Assembly (NCBI RefSeq): GCF_007828865.1 | Contig: NZ_VIVK01000001.1 | Location: forward strand, 434,001-498,000 | Length of the DNA stretch: 64,000 bases | Origin: Kribbella amoyensis | Lineage (GTDB): Bacteria > Actinomycetota > Actinomycetes > Propionibacteriales > Kribbellaceae | Direction of reading: 5' to 3' | In this document: piece by piece, positions 1 through 9,185 of the stretch | Layout of the letters: every line of letters starts with the position of its first letter | Position numbering within the stretch: the first letter of the stretch is position 1 | Notes under the pieces: model-generated | Database searches by the model: none | The model's input: the letters and a program-made list of their open reading frames with translations, nothing else | Told to the model about the DNA's origin: nothing | Made by a program: the position numbers and the translations under genes

Positions 1-256
1 GTTCGCGCAGGTCCGGCAGTTCGGCTGGTGGAGCAAGCCCAAGAGCATCCGAAACGATGAGGCCGGTCTGTCGTGCCCGACTCAAGTCGGATGTTGCCAC
101 GGCACCGACTCCCGCACCGCGACATTGGTGAGCCAGTTCGGATGCCTGCTTCCTGCCCAGATCAGTCAGTGGCGGATCAGCCTGACCAGCCCATCGTCGA
201 TCACTGTTCCAGGTCGACTCCCCATGACGAACCACGATGATTTCACCAAAGGTCAT
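1..256 (-). CDS. Histidine phosphatase family protein (phosphoglycerate mutase-like), N-terminal part
   Basis: Reading the minus strand from an ATG at 256 gives 85 codons that run off the left edge of the window, so only the N-terminus is present. The protein starts with a beta strand followed by RHGEST at residues 10-15. This is the RHG signature of the histidine phosphatase superfamily, in which the His is phosphorylated during catalysis. Further family landmarks are PLTDLGRKQA and the SDLSRARQT segment. A GAGG sequence lies about nine bases before the ATG. Members dephosphorylate sugar phosphates, nucleotides or cofactor precursors; the substrate cannot be told from this fragment. Confidence 0.85.
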   Translation of the reverse strand, partial: MTFGEIIVVRHGESTWNSDRRWAGQADPPLTDLGRKQASELAHQCRGAGVGAVATSDLSRARQTGLIVSDALGLAPPAELPDLRE

Positions 257-387
257 CGGGGCATCCTCGCACCGATCCCGGTCAGCATGGCGCCCGCCAG
301 ATGCCCTACGTCAGTTCCGCATCAGCAATGGCCAACCCCGCGCGGCCGCACCCCAAACCCCATAACCGTCACCCATGCCCTGAGACA

Positions 388-1230
388 TCACACCGACTGG
401 AAGGCCTCCGCATTCGCGGCGGCCCACTGGCGGTACGTCTTGCCCGGGCGACCCGTCAGCTCCTCGACCGTGGCCTCCGGCGTCATCGAGTACTCCGCCA
501 TCATCCGGAAGCCGTCGACCAGCCACTCGGCGGACTCCTCGCCCATCGCGGGCGCCCAGGCGGCGACCGCTTCGGCGTGCGAGAGCTCCTCGAACCGCAA
601 CTCCCGCCCGATCGCCTCGCCGATGATCCGCACCTCCTCCGGCTGCGTGAGCGCCTCCGGCCCGCTCATCGTGAGCTTCCGCCCGGTGTAGCTCTCGTCC
701 AGCAGGACCACGCGCGCCACGGCCGCGATATCGCCGAGGTCGATCGGCGTCTGCACCGCCTTGGCGTACGGACCGCGCACCACGCCCTCCGCCTTGATCG
801 ACGGCGCCCAGTCGAGCGTGTTGTTCATGAACTGGCCGGGCCGCAGATGCACCCACTCGAAGCCGGCGTCCTCGATCCCCCGCTCGACCTTGTAGTAGTG
901 CCAGCCCGAGGGATCGCCCTGCGCCTCGTACTCGGCCGGCTCGCCCGACAGCACCACCACGCGACGCACACCCGCCTTGGTCGCGCACTCGATGAAGTCG
1001 TCCACGAACGCCGGCAGCGGCGCGAGGTAGACGGTGTCGATCCCTTCCAACGCGTCGGGCAGCGTCGACGGACGCCCGAGGTAGCCCCGCGCGACCTCGA
1101 CCCCGGTGGGCAGCACAGCCCTCGCCGGATTGTTGGTGAGCGCCCGCACACCCTCCACGCCTGCCGTCAGCAGCTCGTCCACGACCAACCGGCCCACACT
1201 GCCGGTCGCACCCGTCACCAGGATGGTCAT
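388..1230 (-). CDS. NmrA-like NAD(P)-binding oxidoreductase
   Basis: The 280-residue product begins with MTILVTGATGSVG, a Rossmann-fold dinucleotide motif of the GxxGxxG type, as in atypical short-chain dehydrogenases of the NmrA/SDR family. Such proteins either reduce quinones or small carbonyls or act as NADP redox sensors. A YYKVE segment may replace the usual YxxxK. The ATG at 1230 is preferred to a start 19 codons upstream because AAGGAG sits eight bases before it. The gene is transcribed away from a TetR regulator across 91 bases, which suggests that this is the regulator's target. The substrate is unknown. Confidence 0.8.
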   Translation of the reverse strand: MTILVTGATGSVGRLVVDELLTAGVEGVRALTNNPARAVLPTGVEVARGYLGRPSTLPDALEGIDTVYLAPLPAFVDDFIECATKAGVRRVVVLSGEPAEYEAQGDPSGWHYYKVERGIEDAGFEWVHLRPGQFMNNTLDWAPSIKAEGVVRGPYAKAVQTPIDLGDIAAVARVVLLDESYTGRKLTMSGPEALTQPEEVRIIGEAIGRELRFEELSHAEAVAAWAPAMGEESAEWLVDGFRMMAEYSMTPEATVEELTGRPGKTYRQWAAANAEAFQSV

Positions 1231-1284
1231 TCCCCACTCCTTCACCTCGGAAGCAATTTCCGTAGGGTATACGAGAATTGCCCT

Positions 1285-1296
1285 CATACGCCTATG
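1285..1296. promoter_or_regulatory. Candidate TetR operator between divergent genes
   Basis: CATACGCCTATG is an inverted repeat matching at 10 of 12 positions. It lies in the 91-base gap between the NmrA-like gene and the TetR gene. A second palindromic hexamer, GTATAC, is at 1267-1272 and could be part of a second half-site or a -10 region. Assignment to the TetR protein rests only on position. Confidence 0.35.
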
Positions 1297-1321
1297 CGAG
1301 GATGCGGCGACGGGAGGACGG

Positions 1322-2227
1322 ATGACGGTTCAGCACAGCGGCGGCGGCCAGGCCGACCGCACGCTCGCCCTGCTCTGGCGCAACCACAGCCCAGCTCCGG
1401 CCACCGATCAGCCGGTCCCCGATCCGCAGGCCTCCGATGCGCAGGCCTCCGATCCGCGATCTCGCCGAGCGCGAGGTGGACGCGGTAGGCCCCCGTCAGC
1501 AGCCGTTGGCGGCGAGGCAGGTGCGAAGCGGGTACGAGGGCGGCGCCCGACGCTGACGGTGGACGCCGTGATCGAGCAGGCGCTCGCTCTCGCGGACGAG
1601 CGCGGGTTGCCGGCAGCGTCGATGGGCGGGGTGGCGAAGGCGCTCGGCGTCGGCACGATGACGCTCTACACCTACGTGCCGTCGAAGGAGGAGCTCCTGG
1701 ACCTGATGGTCGACCAGGTGCTGCTCGAGCGCGAGCTCCCAGGACCCGGCGATCCGCGTCCGGCCGACTGGCGTGAGCAGGTCGAGCTGTACTCCGACCA
1801 GACGCGCGCGATGTTCCGCCGCCACCCGTGGCTGGCACATGTCTCCACGATCCGCCCGCCGGTGGGACCAGGGATGCTCGCCGGCCGGGAGTACCTGTTG
1901 TCCGCCATGGTCGCGCTCGGCCTTCCCCCGGCCCGGGCGAACCTGGCCGCGCTCGCGGTCACGACGTACATCGACTCGGCTGCGGGCCAGGAGGCCGAGA
2001 GCGACCTGGTCGAGCACCAGACGGGCCAGAGCAACGATGCCTGGTGGCACGATCGCGGCGATCTCTGGGAGACGTACTTCGACGTCGACCGCTACCCGAC
2101 GATGACGGCGGTGTGGAACGCGGAAGAGGGCGGCATGGCGTACGGCGGCAGCATCCGCGAGGTGTCCGCCGATTCCTACCAGTTCGGGTTGGCGCATCTT
2201 CTCGACGGCATCCGGTCCACCGTCTGA
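1322..2227 (+). CDS. TetR-family transcriptional regulator
   Basis: A 301-residue protein with a long, low-complexity N-terminal extension (about 75 residues rich in Pro, Gln, Ala and Arg) before the TetR DNA-binding domain. The helix-turn-helix region reads MGGVAKALGVGTMTLYTYV followed by KEELLDLM, typical of the TetR_N fold. The C-terminal part resembles the ligand-binding TetR_C domain of the tetracycline-repressor subgroup. The ATG at 1322 is preceded by GGGAGGA. The divergent NmrA-like gene is the likely target. The ligand is unknown, and the extended N-terminus is unusual for the family. Confidence 0.85.
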   Translation: MTVQHSGGGQADRTLALLWRNHSPAPATDQPVPDPQASDAQASDPRSRRARGGRGRPPSAAVGGEAGAKRVRGRRPTLTVDAVIEQALALADERGLPAASMGGVAKALGVGTMTLYTYVPSKEELLDLMVDQVLLERELPGPGDPRPADWREQVELYSDQTRAMFRRHPWLAHVSTIRPPVGPGMLAGREYLLSAMVALGLPPARANLAALAVTTYIDSAAGQEAESDLVEHQTGQSNDAWWHDRGDLWETYFDVDRYPTMTAVWNAEEGGMAYGGSIREVSADSYQFGLAHLLDGIRSTV

Positions 2228-2413
2228 CCGACGATGTTGCGAGCCGTGGGCAACTACCGGGCGCGCGGCCAGGCCTTTCGGGTGAGGGCGAAAGGGATGC
2301 GGGTGGTTCGGGGTGGGCCGAAAGGCGGGCACGGGGGCGGGGCTCGGGGCCGAAGGTGGAGACATCGCAACGAGGTGTCCCAGTTCGGGGGTGCCGCTGA
2401 TCAAGGGGAGATC

Positions 2414-2812
2414 ATGCGTAAGACGATGAAGATTGCCGCCGGAATGGCCATGGCGGGTGGCGCGTTGGCGGCCTCGGTGGGCGCCGGAGCGCCGGCTGCA
2501 CAGGCCGCGGAGACCGGTGGGACGAGCGCGCAGGGCGGGACGTACGCGGGATGCCCGTACGGCGCGGTCTGTGTGTATCCGAACGGCAGCTGGAACGGCG
2601 GGCGTCCGTCGCACGTGTACTACAGCTACGGTGCGCACAACCTGAGCAACCAGTTCGGGACGCACCGGGTGTTCAACAACCAGTACGGCGGGGCGAAGGC
2701 GTACATCTGCTTGGAGTACGGCGGCAAGAACTGCCCGACGTACCTCGCGCAGTACCACTACGTCGACAAGAACCTCACCCCGATCAACTCGCTGAAGCTG
2801 ACCAAGTCCTGA
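2414..2812 (+). CDS. Secreted peptidase inhibitor family I36-type protein
   Basis: A 132-residue protein with a Sec signal peptide (basic MRKTMK start, hydrophobic Ala/Gly core, cleavage after an AQAA-like site near residue 31). The mature part contains CPYGAVCVYPNG followed by WNGG and a later pair of cysteines, the cysteine/tyrosine pattern of the Streptomyces metalloproteinase inhibitor family I36. Such proteins are small beta-sandwiches; whether this one inhibits a protease is unknown. AAGGGGAG precedes the ATG at 2414 by three bases. The gene ends against a regulator gene on the other strand with a shared hairpin terminator between them. The 186 bases before it hold G-rich sequence and no gene I can support. 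Confidence 0.75.
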   Translation: MRKTMKIAAGMAMAGGALAASVGAGAPAAQAAETGGTSAQGGTYAGCPYGAVCVYPNGSWNGGRPSHVYYSYGAHNLSNQFGTHRVFNNQYGGAKAYICLEYGGKNCPTYLAQYHYVDKNLTPINSLKLTKS

Positions 2813-2827
2813 CCTCTCCACACCCGC

Positions 2828-2859
2828 AGCGGCATCACGGTAACCACCGTGGTGCCGCT
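2828..2859. terminator. Bidirectional hairpin terminator between convergent genes
   Basis: The arms at 2828-2841 and 2846-2859 form a 14-base-pair stem with one G-T wobble and a four-base loop. It sits in the 58-base gap between two convergent genes. There is no long T run, which is common for actinobacterial terminators. Confidence 0.75.
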
Positions 2860-2870
2860 TCGGCGTTGGG

Positions 2871-3875
2871 TCAGTGCTCGCCGGTGAGGACCTTGGTGCC
2901 TACTGGGCTGATGGTGTGGCGGACCGCGTTGCCTACTCGGTAGGTGGTGACGAGGCCGGTTCGGTGCAGGACGCGGGCGTGTTCGCTGGCCGAGGCGAGC
3001 GAGATCCCTGTCCTGCTGGCGAGTTCGCTGGTCGAACAGGCACCGGCCGAGATACTGCGCAGGACCAGCGCCCGCGTTCGGCCGATCAGATCCGCCACCG
3101 CACCGGCGTGATCGGTACCCCGACCCACCGCCCGACGATCCGGGTCCACGTGGACGACAGCCGATGCGTCATGCCGCACCGGGTACACGAGTACCGGCGG
3201 GAGTTGCGGGTCGAAGAGCATGATCGGGTAGCGCCAGCAGAAGTACGACGGGATCAGGCGCAGCCCGCGACCGCAGAGATAGAGATCGCGATCCACGTGC
3301 GGCAGGTCGACCGTCAACAGCGGGGCCTGCCAGCGCACGGCTTCGGGCATGATCGAGACCAGGTTCTCGAAACCGTTCGTGGCCACGGCTTCGCTCTGCT
3401 GCTCGATCTCGCGGATCACGGCGGTACCGATCTTCGGCATCTGCGGCGCGATCTTCGTCCGGTGGAAATGCCGCAGCCCGTGGATCAGCCGCTCCATCAC
3501 CGCGGGATCGCCAGCTGCGAGGCGGCGCGTCCAGCGCGGGAGGCGGACCGACTCCGCCAGCTTCCGCAACTCGGCCGTCAGCCGATCGGGCGAGGTCGAC
3601 CGGATCTCGGCCAGCCCCGCCTCGAGTCCTTCGGCCGCACCGGCCGGGGTGAGGAAATCGGGGGTGTAGCCGACGGGTGGAGCGAGCACCAGCAGGTCAC
3701 GTTCGACCGCGGTCAGCCGGGCCCTGGTCCGTTCGCGCCAGGCGCCGAACACCGTCGGGCCGTCATCGGTCTGCAGCATGTTGAGGCCGAGTACGACCTC
3801 CCACAACGGATCCGGCTCCTGCGCGATCGTCGTCCTGGCGAGATCCGCGCAGCCGAAATGGACCCGGTACACCAT
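2871..3875 (-). CDS. ArsR-like winged-helix regulator with DUF5937-type N-terminus
   Basis: A 334-residue protein. The last 80 residues form a winged helix of the ArsR type: STSELASRTGISLASASEH is the recognition region, followed by the wing in VTTYRVGNAVRH. The first 240 residues match the type of unknown sensor domain (DUF5937-like) often found ahead of such an HTH in actinomycetes. No metal-binding cysteine cluster is visible in the HTH, so metal sensing is unlikely. A GGGGAGG ribosome site precedes the ATG at 3875. It is convergent with the secreted I36-type gene; any regulatory link is inference. Confidence 0.75.
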   Translation of the reverse strand: MVYRVHFGCADLARTTIAQEPDPLWEVVLGLNMLQTDDGPTVFGAWRERTRARLTAVERDLLVLAPPVGYTPDFLTPAGAAEGLEAGLAEIRSTSPDRLTAELRKLAESVRLPRWTRRLAAGDPAVMERLIHGLRHFHRTKIAPQMPKIGTAVIREIEQQSEAVATNGFENLVSIMPEAVRWQAPLLTVDLPHVDRDLYLCGRGLRLIPSYFCWRYPIMLFDPQLPPVLVYPVRHDASAVVHVDPDRRAVGRGTDHAGAVADLIGRTRALVLRSISAGACSTSELASRTGISLASASEHARVLHRTGLVTTYRVGNAVRHTISPVGTKVLTGEH

Positions 3876-4053
3876 CAGATCGCCCTCCCCCGAGGCGGCG
3901 GTTCACGCAGCGCTCCCCCAGCGCGACCGCACATCGCGTACGAACCACTGGTTCCACCCTAAGCACGCAACGGGGTCACCCGAGCGAGCCCCCGGATGCC
4001 GTAGCGTGTGCGAGGCCGTTCGGGGGCGCGAAGGGTGAGAGAGGGCTGGGGCA

Positions 4054-5817
4054 GTGAGTACCGAGAACTTCCAGGTGGATCTGCAGGGCATCGTCGACCT
4101 GCTGAGTCACCACCTGTACAGCAGTCCGCGGGTGTATCTGCGCGAACTCCTGCAGAACGCCGTCGACGCGATCACCGCCCGGCGGGCGGCGGATCCGGCG
4201 GCGCCCGGGCGGATCGCAATCCAGGTGGACGACCGGCGGCTGAGCATCGCCGACACCGGCGTCGGCCTCGAACCGGACCAGGTTCGCGAACTGCTGGCCA
4301 CGATCGGCCGCTCCTCCAAGCGGGACGAGATCGGCTTCGCCCGCACCGAGTTCCTCGGCCAGTTCGGCATCGGGCTGCTGTCCGCGTTCATGGTCGCCGA
4401 CCAGATCGACGTGATCACCCAGCCGGCCACCAGCGGCGCGACGCAGTGGATCGGTACCGCGGACGGCCGGTACAGCACGACCGAGGCGCCACCGCGGGAC
4501 GAGATCGGTACGACGGTCACGCTTCTCGCGAGGCGCGGCGCCGAGCAGTGGTTCAAGCAGGCGACCGTGGTCGAGCTGGTCCGGTTGTTCGGCGCCCTGC
4601 TGCCGCTCGAGATCACGGTGAACGGCGAGCGGGTGACCGACGGCAAGGCGCCGTGGGAGGGCGACAGCCGCGCCGACCTGGTCGGGTACGCGCAGGACCA
4701 CCTCGGGTTCACCCCGTTCGACGTGATCCCGCTGAACAACCCGGCGGCCGGGCTGACCGGGGTCGCGTTCGTCCTGCCGTTCGCGGCGAACCCGGCCGAG
4801 CGGGCCACGCACCGCGTGTACCTGAAGCGGATGCTGCTCGCCGAGGGCGTCGAAGGCTTGTTGCCGGACTGGGCGTTCTTCGTCCGCGCGGTGATCGACA
4901 CGTCCGAGCTGCGGCCGACGGCGAGCCGCGAGGCGCTTTTCGACGACGGGCACCTGGAGGCGACCCGGGAGGCGCTCGGTGCGCAGTTGCGCGGCTGGCT
5001 GGTCCGGCTCGGCAGTACCGATCCGCAGAAGCTGGACAAGTTCCTCTCGATCCACCAGCTCGGTGTGAAGGCGCTCGCGCTGCACGACGACGAGATGCTC
5101 GAGCTGGTGTACCGCTGGCTGCGGTTCGAGACCAACCACGGCCGGATGACCGCGGCGGAGTTGCGGGAGCGCGGCAACGAGATCCGGTACGTCGCGACGA
5201 TCGAGGAGTTCCGCCAGCTCGCCGCAGTCGCCGCGGCGCAACAGCTGACCGTGGTGAACGGCGGCTACACCTACGACGCCGAGCTGCTCGAGCGGTTGCC
5301 CGAGGTGGTCGACGGAATCGTCACCAGCCGGTTCGACCCGACCGAGTTGAGCACCAGCTTCGACAGCCTCGACCCGCGGACCGAGCTCGACCTGCGCGCG
5401 TTCGTCCGGACCGCGCAGGAGACGCTGGACCAGGTCGGCTGCGAGGTCGTGGTCCGCGCGTTCGACCCCGCGAGCCTGCCCGCGATGTACCTGGTCGACC
5501 GCTCGGCCCGGTTCGCCACCGAGCTCCGCGCGACCCGCGACCGCGCCGACGCGCTCTGGTCCGAGGTCCTCGGTGCCCTGGATACCCACGACGACAGCCG
5601 CCCCCAACTCGTCCTGAACCACCGCAGCCCCCTGGTCCGCCGGATCGCCGCGCTCGGTGATCCCGAACTGGTGAAGCTTGCCGTGGAAGGCCTGTACGGG
5701 CACGCGCTGATGCTCGGCTATCACCCGATCAGTCCCGCGGACTCCGCCCTGGTGAACCGCTCGTTCCTCGGTCTGCTCGACCAGGCCGTTCCTACTCCGG
5801 AGGACCCGACGCGATGA
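4054..5817 (+). CDS. HSP90 family chaperone (HtpG-like)
   Basis: A 587-residue protein with the GHKL/Bergerat ATPase fold of HSP90: ELLQNAVDA at 31-39, DTGVGL at 67-72 and GQFGIGLLS at 102-110 form the ATP-binding site and lid. The middle domain follows. The protein is shorter than E. coli HtpG (624 residues) and diverges in the C-terminal dimerisation part, as in the HSP90-family proteins of actinomycetes. The start is GTG at 4054 with a GAGAGGG site upstream. The last four bases overlap the TPR gene, so the two are translationally coupled. This suggests that the TPR protein is a dedicated partner or co-chaperone. Confidence 0.9.
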   Translation: MSTENFQVDLQGIVDLLSHHLYSSPRVYLRELLQNAVDAITARRAADPAAPGRIAIQVDDRRLSIADTGVGLEPDQVRELLATIGRSSKRDEIGFARTEFLGQFGIGLLSAFMVADQIDVITQPATSGATQWIGTADGRYSTTEAPPRDEIGTTVTLLARRGAEQWFKQATVVELVRLFGALLPLEITVNGERVTDGKAPWEGDSRADLVGYAQDHLGFTPFDVIPLNNPAAGLTGVAFVLPFAANPAERATHRVYLKRMLLAEGVEGLLPDWAFFVRAVIDTSELRPTASREALFDDGHLEATREALGAQLRGWLVRLGSTDPQKLDKFLSIHQLGVKALALHDDEMLELVYRWLRFETNHGRMTAAELRERGNEIRYVATIEEFRQLAAVAAAQQLTVVNGGYTYDAELLERLPEVVDGIVTSRFDPTELSTSFDSLDPRTELDLRAFVRTAQETLDQVGCEVVVRAFDPASLPAMYLVDRSARFATELRATRDRADALWSEVLGALDTHDDSRPQLVLNHRSPLVRRIAALGDPELVKLAVEGLYGHALMLGYHPISPADSALVNRSFLGLLDQAVPTPEDPTR

Positions 5818-8459
5818 CCGACGACCTGGTGGACCGGCTCCACCGAGCGCAGAGCACGCCGTACGGCAAGGCGAAGTCGGCCCTCTTGGAGGACGTGGTC
5901 CGCCGGGCCGACGCGGCCGAGGAGGCGGACATCGCGTTCTTCTCCCGGCTCGCCCTGGTCACGGCGTACGTGATGGGCGGCGAACCGCGGAAGTCGCTGG
6001 TACCGTTCGCGCGCTGCGTGGCGGACTGGGACGCGGACCCGGAAAAGTACCAGGAGCACTCGCACATGTTCCACTGGTGCTTCAAGTTCGCACCGAACAC
6101 GCTGACGAAGTTCCCCGAGGTCCCGCTGGACCGGGCGTACGCCGTCCTCGACGACATGGAGCGGCGCTGGCGGCAGAGCGGGCACAGCCTGCACGCCGTC
6201 CACCAGCACCAGTGGCAGGTCGCCGCGCACATCGGCGACAAGGAGACCGCGGCGGAGCAGTTCCGGCTGTGGTCCACCGCGCCGCGGGACGACCTGTCGG
6301 ACTGCATCGGCTGTGACCCGACGCAGAAGGTGAACCACCTGACCGCGACGGGTCGGACGGCGGACGCGGTGGCGCTCTCGGTGGGTGTCCTGGACGGGCA
6401 ACTCACCTGCAACGAACAACCGCAGCAGATGCTGACCGCGTTGCTCCCCGCCTACGTTGCCGAGGGCATGTACGCCGAGGCGGTCGACGCGCACCGCCGC
6501 GGGTACCGGATCCTCCGGGGTCAGCCGGGCGAGCTGGGTACGTACGCCGACCACATCCGCTTCTGCGCCCGGACCGGGAACGAGACCCGCGCGATCGAGC
6601 TGGTCGAGCGGCACCTCGGCGAGTTGGCCGAGCCGCCGAGCCCGTTCGCCGCAATGGAGTTCGCGGCGGCCGCCTCGCTCGCACTGAGCAAGGTCGACGT
6701 ACTGATCCGTCGTCCGCAGGCCGAGGACGTTCCCGCCAAGCAGCTGGCCGAGGAGCTCGCGCAGCAGGCACTGGAGCTCGCCGCACAGTTCGACGAGCGC
6801 AACGGGACCACGCACCAGGGCGACGAGGTCCGCAAGCTGCTCACCGCCGAGCCGTGGATCGAGTACCTCCCGCTGTCGGAGACCGCGCGCCGGGCGGAAG
6901 CGCGCAAGCAGGTCCGACCGGCCCCGAAGCCGACCCCGGATCCGTTGCCCGAAGCAACCGGTCGCGGGTGGCTCGACCGGGCCGAGGAAGCCTGGCAGAC
7001 GGATCGGCGGAGCGAGGCGATCGCGTCCTGGAGCGCCTTCGAGCAAGAGGTCCCGGAGAGCGAGCGGACCACCCTCGACCGGGCTCGCCTGCTCGACGGC
7101 CAGGGCCTGGCGGCGTGGCAGCAGCCCGAGGTCGCGCTGGAGGCCTGGGGCGAGGCGATCACGCTCTACACCGAGCTCGGCGACGAGCTCCGGGTCCTCC
7201 GCGACCGCGGCCGGATCGCCCGGATGCTGTGCGAGCTGGGCCGGGTCGAGGAAGGCGTCGCGACCGGCGAGGAGCCCCTGCGCCGGCTGGTGACCGAGGA
7301 CGAACCGCGCCGGCGCGGCGGGTGGCAGTACACGCTGGCGATGGTGCTCGCTCAGTCCGGCCGGACGGACGAGGCGCTGCAGGAAGTGATCTCGTTGCGC
7401 GCCAACCCGGCGACCGAGGGCGACCTGCGGACCGGTGCGGCCGCCCTGCAGTGCAACCTGCTGTTCCAGCAGGATCGGCTGGAGGAGGCGGAGGCCGCGG
7501 CGACCGACGCGCTCGCGACGGACGATCCGCAGGCGCTCACGTTCGCGTACCGGCAGCGTGGGATGACCCGTTTCGCCCAGGACCGCCCGGCCGACGCGGT
7601 CGGTGACTTCGAGGAGGCCGTGGCGCTGGCGATCGGGCAGCCCGGATTCGAGGTCCACGTCGCGATCTGCCGGCTCGAGCTCGCCAAGTCGTATCTGTTC
7701 ACCGGCCGCGCGCTGGAGGCGGCCGAGACGGCGGAGGAGGCGCTCGATGTCCTGCGGGATCCCGAGCTCGGCGGCCTGGTCGTGGAGGTACGCGGCGTGC
7801 TCGTCGACGCGTACCGCGCGGTCGGCGACCTGGACGCCGCGCTGACCCAGGTCCGCGCCCTGCTCGCCGACGCACCCGCCGACGCGCATCCGCACTGGCT
7901 CGGGCTGACCCGGCAGGACGAGGGCTCGCTGCTCGAACGCCTCGACCGGGACGAGGAGGCGGTCGACTCCTTCCTGGCCGCCGCCGAGTACTTCCAGGCC
8001 GCCGAACTCCCGATCGACCACGTCCAGGCCCTGCGCCTGGCGGGTCAGTCGGCCCGGTACTCGGGCAACTTCGACCTGGTCCGCGACTTGGCCGGCCGCG
8101 CCGTACCGGTCCTCGACGCGCTGCCGTCGGCGGAGCAGCCGGTGCTCTTCCAGCGGGCCGGGATCCATTGGGACCTGGCGCTCCTGGCTCTCCAGCAAGG
8201 CGACACGGCCACCGCCGTCGCCGAAGCCGGGCAGGCCGTCGAGCCCTACGAGCGCGGCGGCTTCGAGGACCAGGCCCTGAACGCCCGCCTCCTCATCGCC
8301 GAACACGGCAGCACCGACGCCGAGCCGCTCCGGGAGATCTTCACCTCGCTCCCGACCGGCCACGACCAGTACCTCCGGGCCGGCTGGCTCCTGGTCGACC
8401 GCCTCCGCCAGCTCGGCCGACCGGCCGAAGCCGACACCTTGGCGGAAAAGCTCAGCTGA
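5814..8459 (+). CDS. Tetratricopeptide-repeat protein coupled to HSP90
   Basis: An 881-residue soluble protein made of degenerate helix-turn-helix repeats rich in Ala, Leu and Glu, most clearly TPR-like in the second half (for example the DEALQEV, EEAEAAATDAL and AVGDFEEAVALA stretches spaced at about 34-40 residues). A Pro/Lys/Arg-rich linker near residues 365-380 splits it into two repeat domains. It starts inside the stop of the HSP90 gene through an ATGA overlap. TPR proteins commonly act as HSP90 co-chaperones in eukaryotes; in this lineage the pairing suggests a similar complex, but the client is unknown. Confidence 0.75.
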   Translation: MTDDLVDRLHRAQSTPYGKAKSALLEDVVRRADAAEEADIAFFSRLALVTAYVMGGEPRKSLVPFARCVADWDADPEKYQEHSHMFHWCFKFAPNTLTKFPEVPLDRAYAVLDDMERRWRQSGHSLHAVHQHQWQVAAHIGDKETAAEQFRLWSTAPRDDLSDCIGCDPTQKVNHLTATGRTADAVALSVGVLDGQLTCNEQPQQMLTALLPAYVAEGMYAEAVDAHRRGYRILRGQPGELGTYADHIRFCARTGNETRAIELVERHLGELAEPPSPFAAMEFAAAASLALSKVDVLIRRPQAEDVPAKQLAEELAQQALELAAQFDERNGTTHQGDEVRKLLTAEPWIEYLPLSETARRAEARKQVRPAPKPTPDPLPEATGRGWLDRAEEAWQTDRRSEAIASWSAFEQEVPESERTTLDRARLLDGQGLAAWQQPEVALEAWGEAITLYTELGDELRVLRDRGRIARMLCELGRVEEGVATGEEPLRRLVTEDEPRRRGGWQYTLAMVLAQSGRTDEALQEVISLRANPATEGDLRTGAAALQCNLLFQQDRLEEAEAAATDALATDDPQALTFAYRQRGMTRFAQDRPADAVGDFEEAVALAIGQPGFEVHVAICRLELAKSYLFTGRALEAAETAEEALDVLRDPELGGLVVEVRGVLVDAYRAVGDLDAALTQVRALLADAPADAHPHWLGLTRQDEGSLLERLDRDEEAVDSFLAAAEYFQAAELPIDHVQALRLAGQSARYSGNFDLVRDLAGRAVPVLDALPSAEQPVLFQRAGIHWDLALLALQQGDTATAVAEAGQAVEPYERGGFEDQALNARLLIAEHGSTDAEPLREIFTSLPTGHDQYLRAGWLLVDRLRQLGRPAEADTLAEKLS

Positions 8460-8568
8460 CGGGCGGACCCCCACCACTCACCAAAGTCCCGGACCAGGAC
8501 CCAGCGGCGACCACGCACGCCTGAGCACCGGACGAACGCCGGGTTTGGTGAGTAGTGGACGTCCGGAT

Positions 8569-8596
8569 GCAACCTTTGCGGGCTCGGCTGCCTCTA
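8569..8596 (+). promoter_or_regulatory. Putative ECF-type promoter of the SigE-family gene
   Basis: GCAACC at 8569-8574 and CCTCTA at 8591-8596 are separated by 16 bases. The ATG of the sigma factor begins seven bases after the second box, and no ribosome-binding site is present, which points to a leaderless transcript. AAC-containing -35 boxes are typical of ECF sigma factors, so autoregulation is plausible. Confidence 0.45.
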
Positions 8597-8603
8597 GCCG
8601 GGT

Positions 8604-9185
8604 ATGAGGGTTGATGCGGATGCCGAAGCCGTCGCCGTGCTCCAGCCCGCGATCCGCCCGCCGGAGGCACCGGCAGCCGACCCGCGGTGTGACTTCGAGT
8701 CGTACGTGTCCACCCGGTACGGCGCGCTGCTCGGCCTCGGCTACCTGCTGACCCAGGACCGGGCGCTCGCCGAGGACCTGGTGCAGACGGCGCTGATCCG
8801 GTGCTGGTCGTCGTGGCACCGGGTCAGGTCGGAGGATCCGCACGCGTACGTCCGCCGGGTGATGGTGAACGCGCACACCGAGTGGTGGCGCCGCCGGCGC
8901 GGCCGGACCGAGGTACCGAGCGAGGATCCGCTGGCCGAGGCGCCGCGGCCGGAGTACGTCAGCGGGCTCGTCGGGCTGGTCGAGCACGCCGACCTGATCC
9001 AGGCGTTGCGCCGGCTGCCGCGACGGATGTGCGCGGCGGTCGTGCTGCGCTACTTCGAGGACCTGACCGAGGCCGAGACCGCCGAGGTGATGGGCTGCTC
9101 GGTGGGCACGGTGAAGAGCCAGACCCACCGGGCGCTGACCAGGCTGCGCGCCGAGCTCGGCTCGCTCGACGCCGAGGAGGCGTGA
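8604..9185 (+). CDS. SigE-family RNA polymerase sigma factor (ECF type)
   Basis: A 193-residue ECF sigma factor. Region 2 covers about residues 35-100 (FESYVSTRYGALLGLGYLL, then DLVQTALIRCW as region 2.2 and the Arg/Trp-rich segment for -10 recognition). Region 4 covers about 125-180, with LTEAETAEVMGCSVGTVKS as the helix-turn-helix. The short form and CSVGTVKSQ motif match the SigE family (TIGR02983-like) of actinomycetes. It overlaps the downstream membrane gene by one base (TGATG). It has no ribosome-binding site and is probably read from a leaderless transcript. Confidence 0.9.
   Translation: MRVDADAEAVAVLQPAIRPPEAPAADPRCDFESYVSTRYGALLGLGYLLTQDRALAEDLVQTALIRCWSSWHRVRSEDPHAYVRRVMVNAHTEWWRRRRGRTEVPSEDPLAEAPRPEYVSGLVGLVEHADLIQALRRLPRRMCAAVVLRYFEDLTEAETAEVMGCSVGTVKSQTHRALTRLRAELGSLDAEEA

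Noticed and set aside
125..691. Open frames on the plus strand at the left edge
   Set aside because: They are the shadow of the histidine phosphatase and NmrA-like genes on the other strand, with Arg/Ser/Pro-rich nonsense translation.
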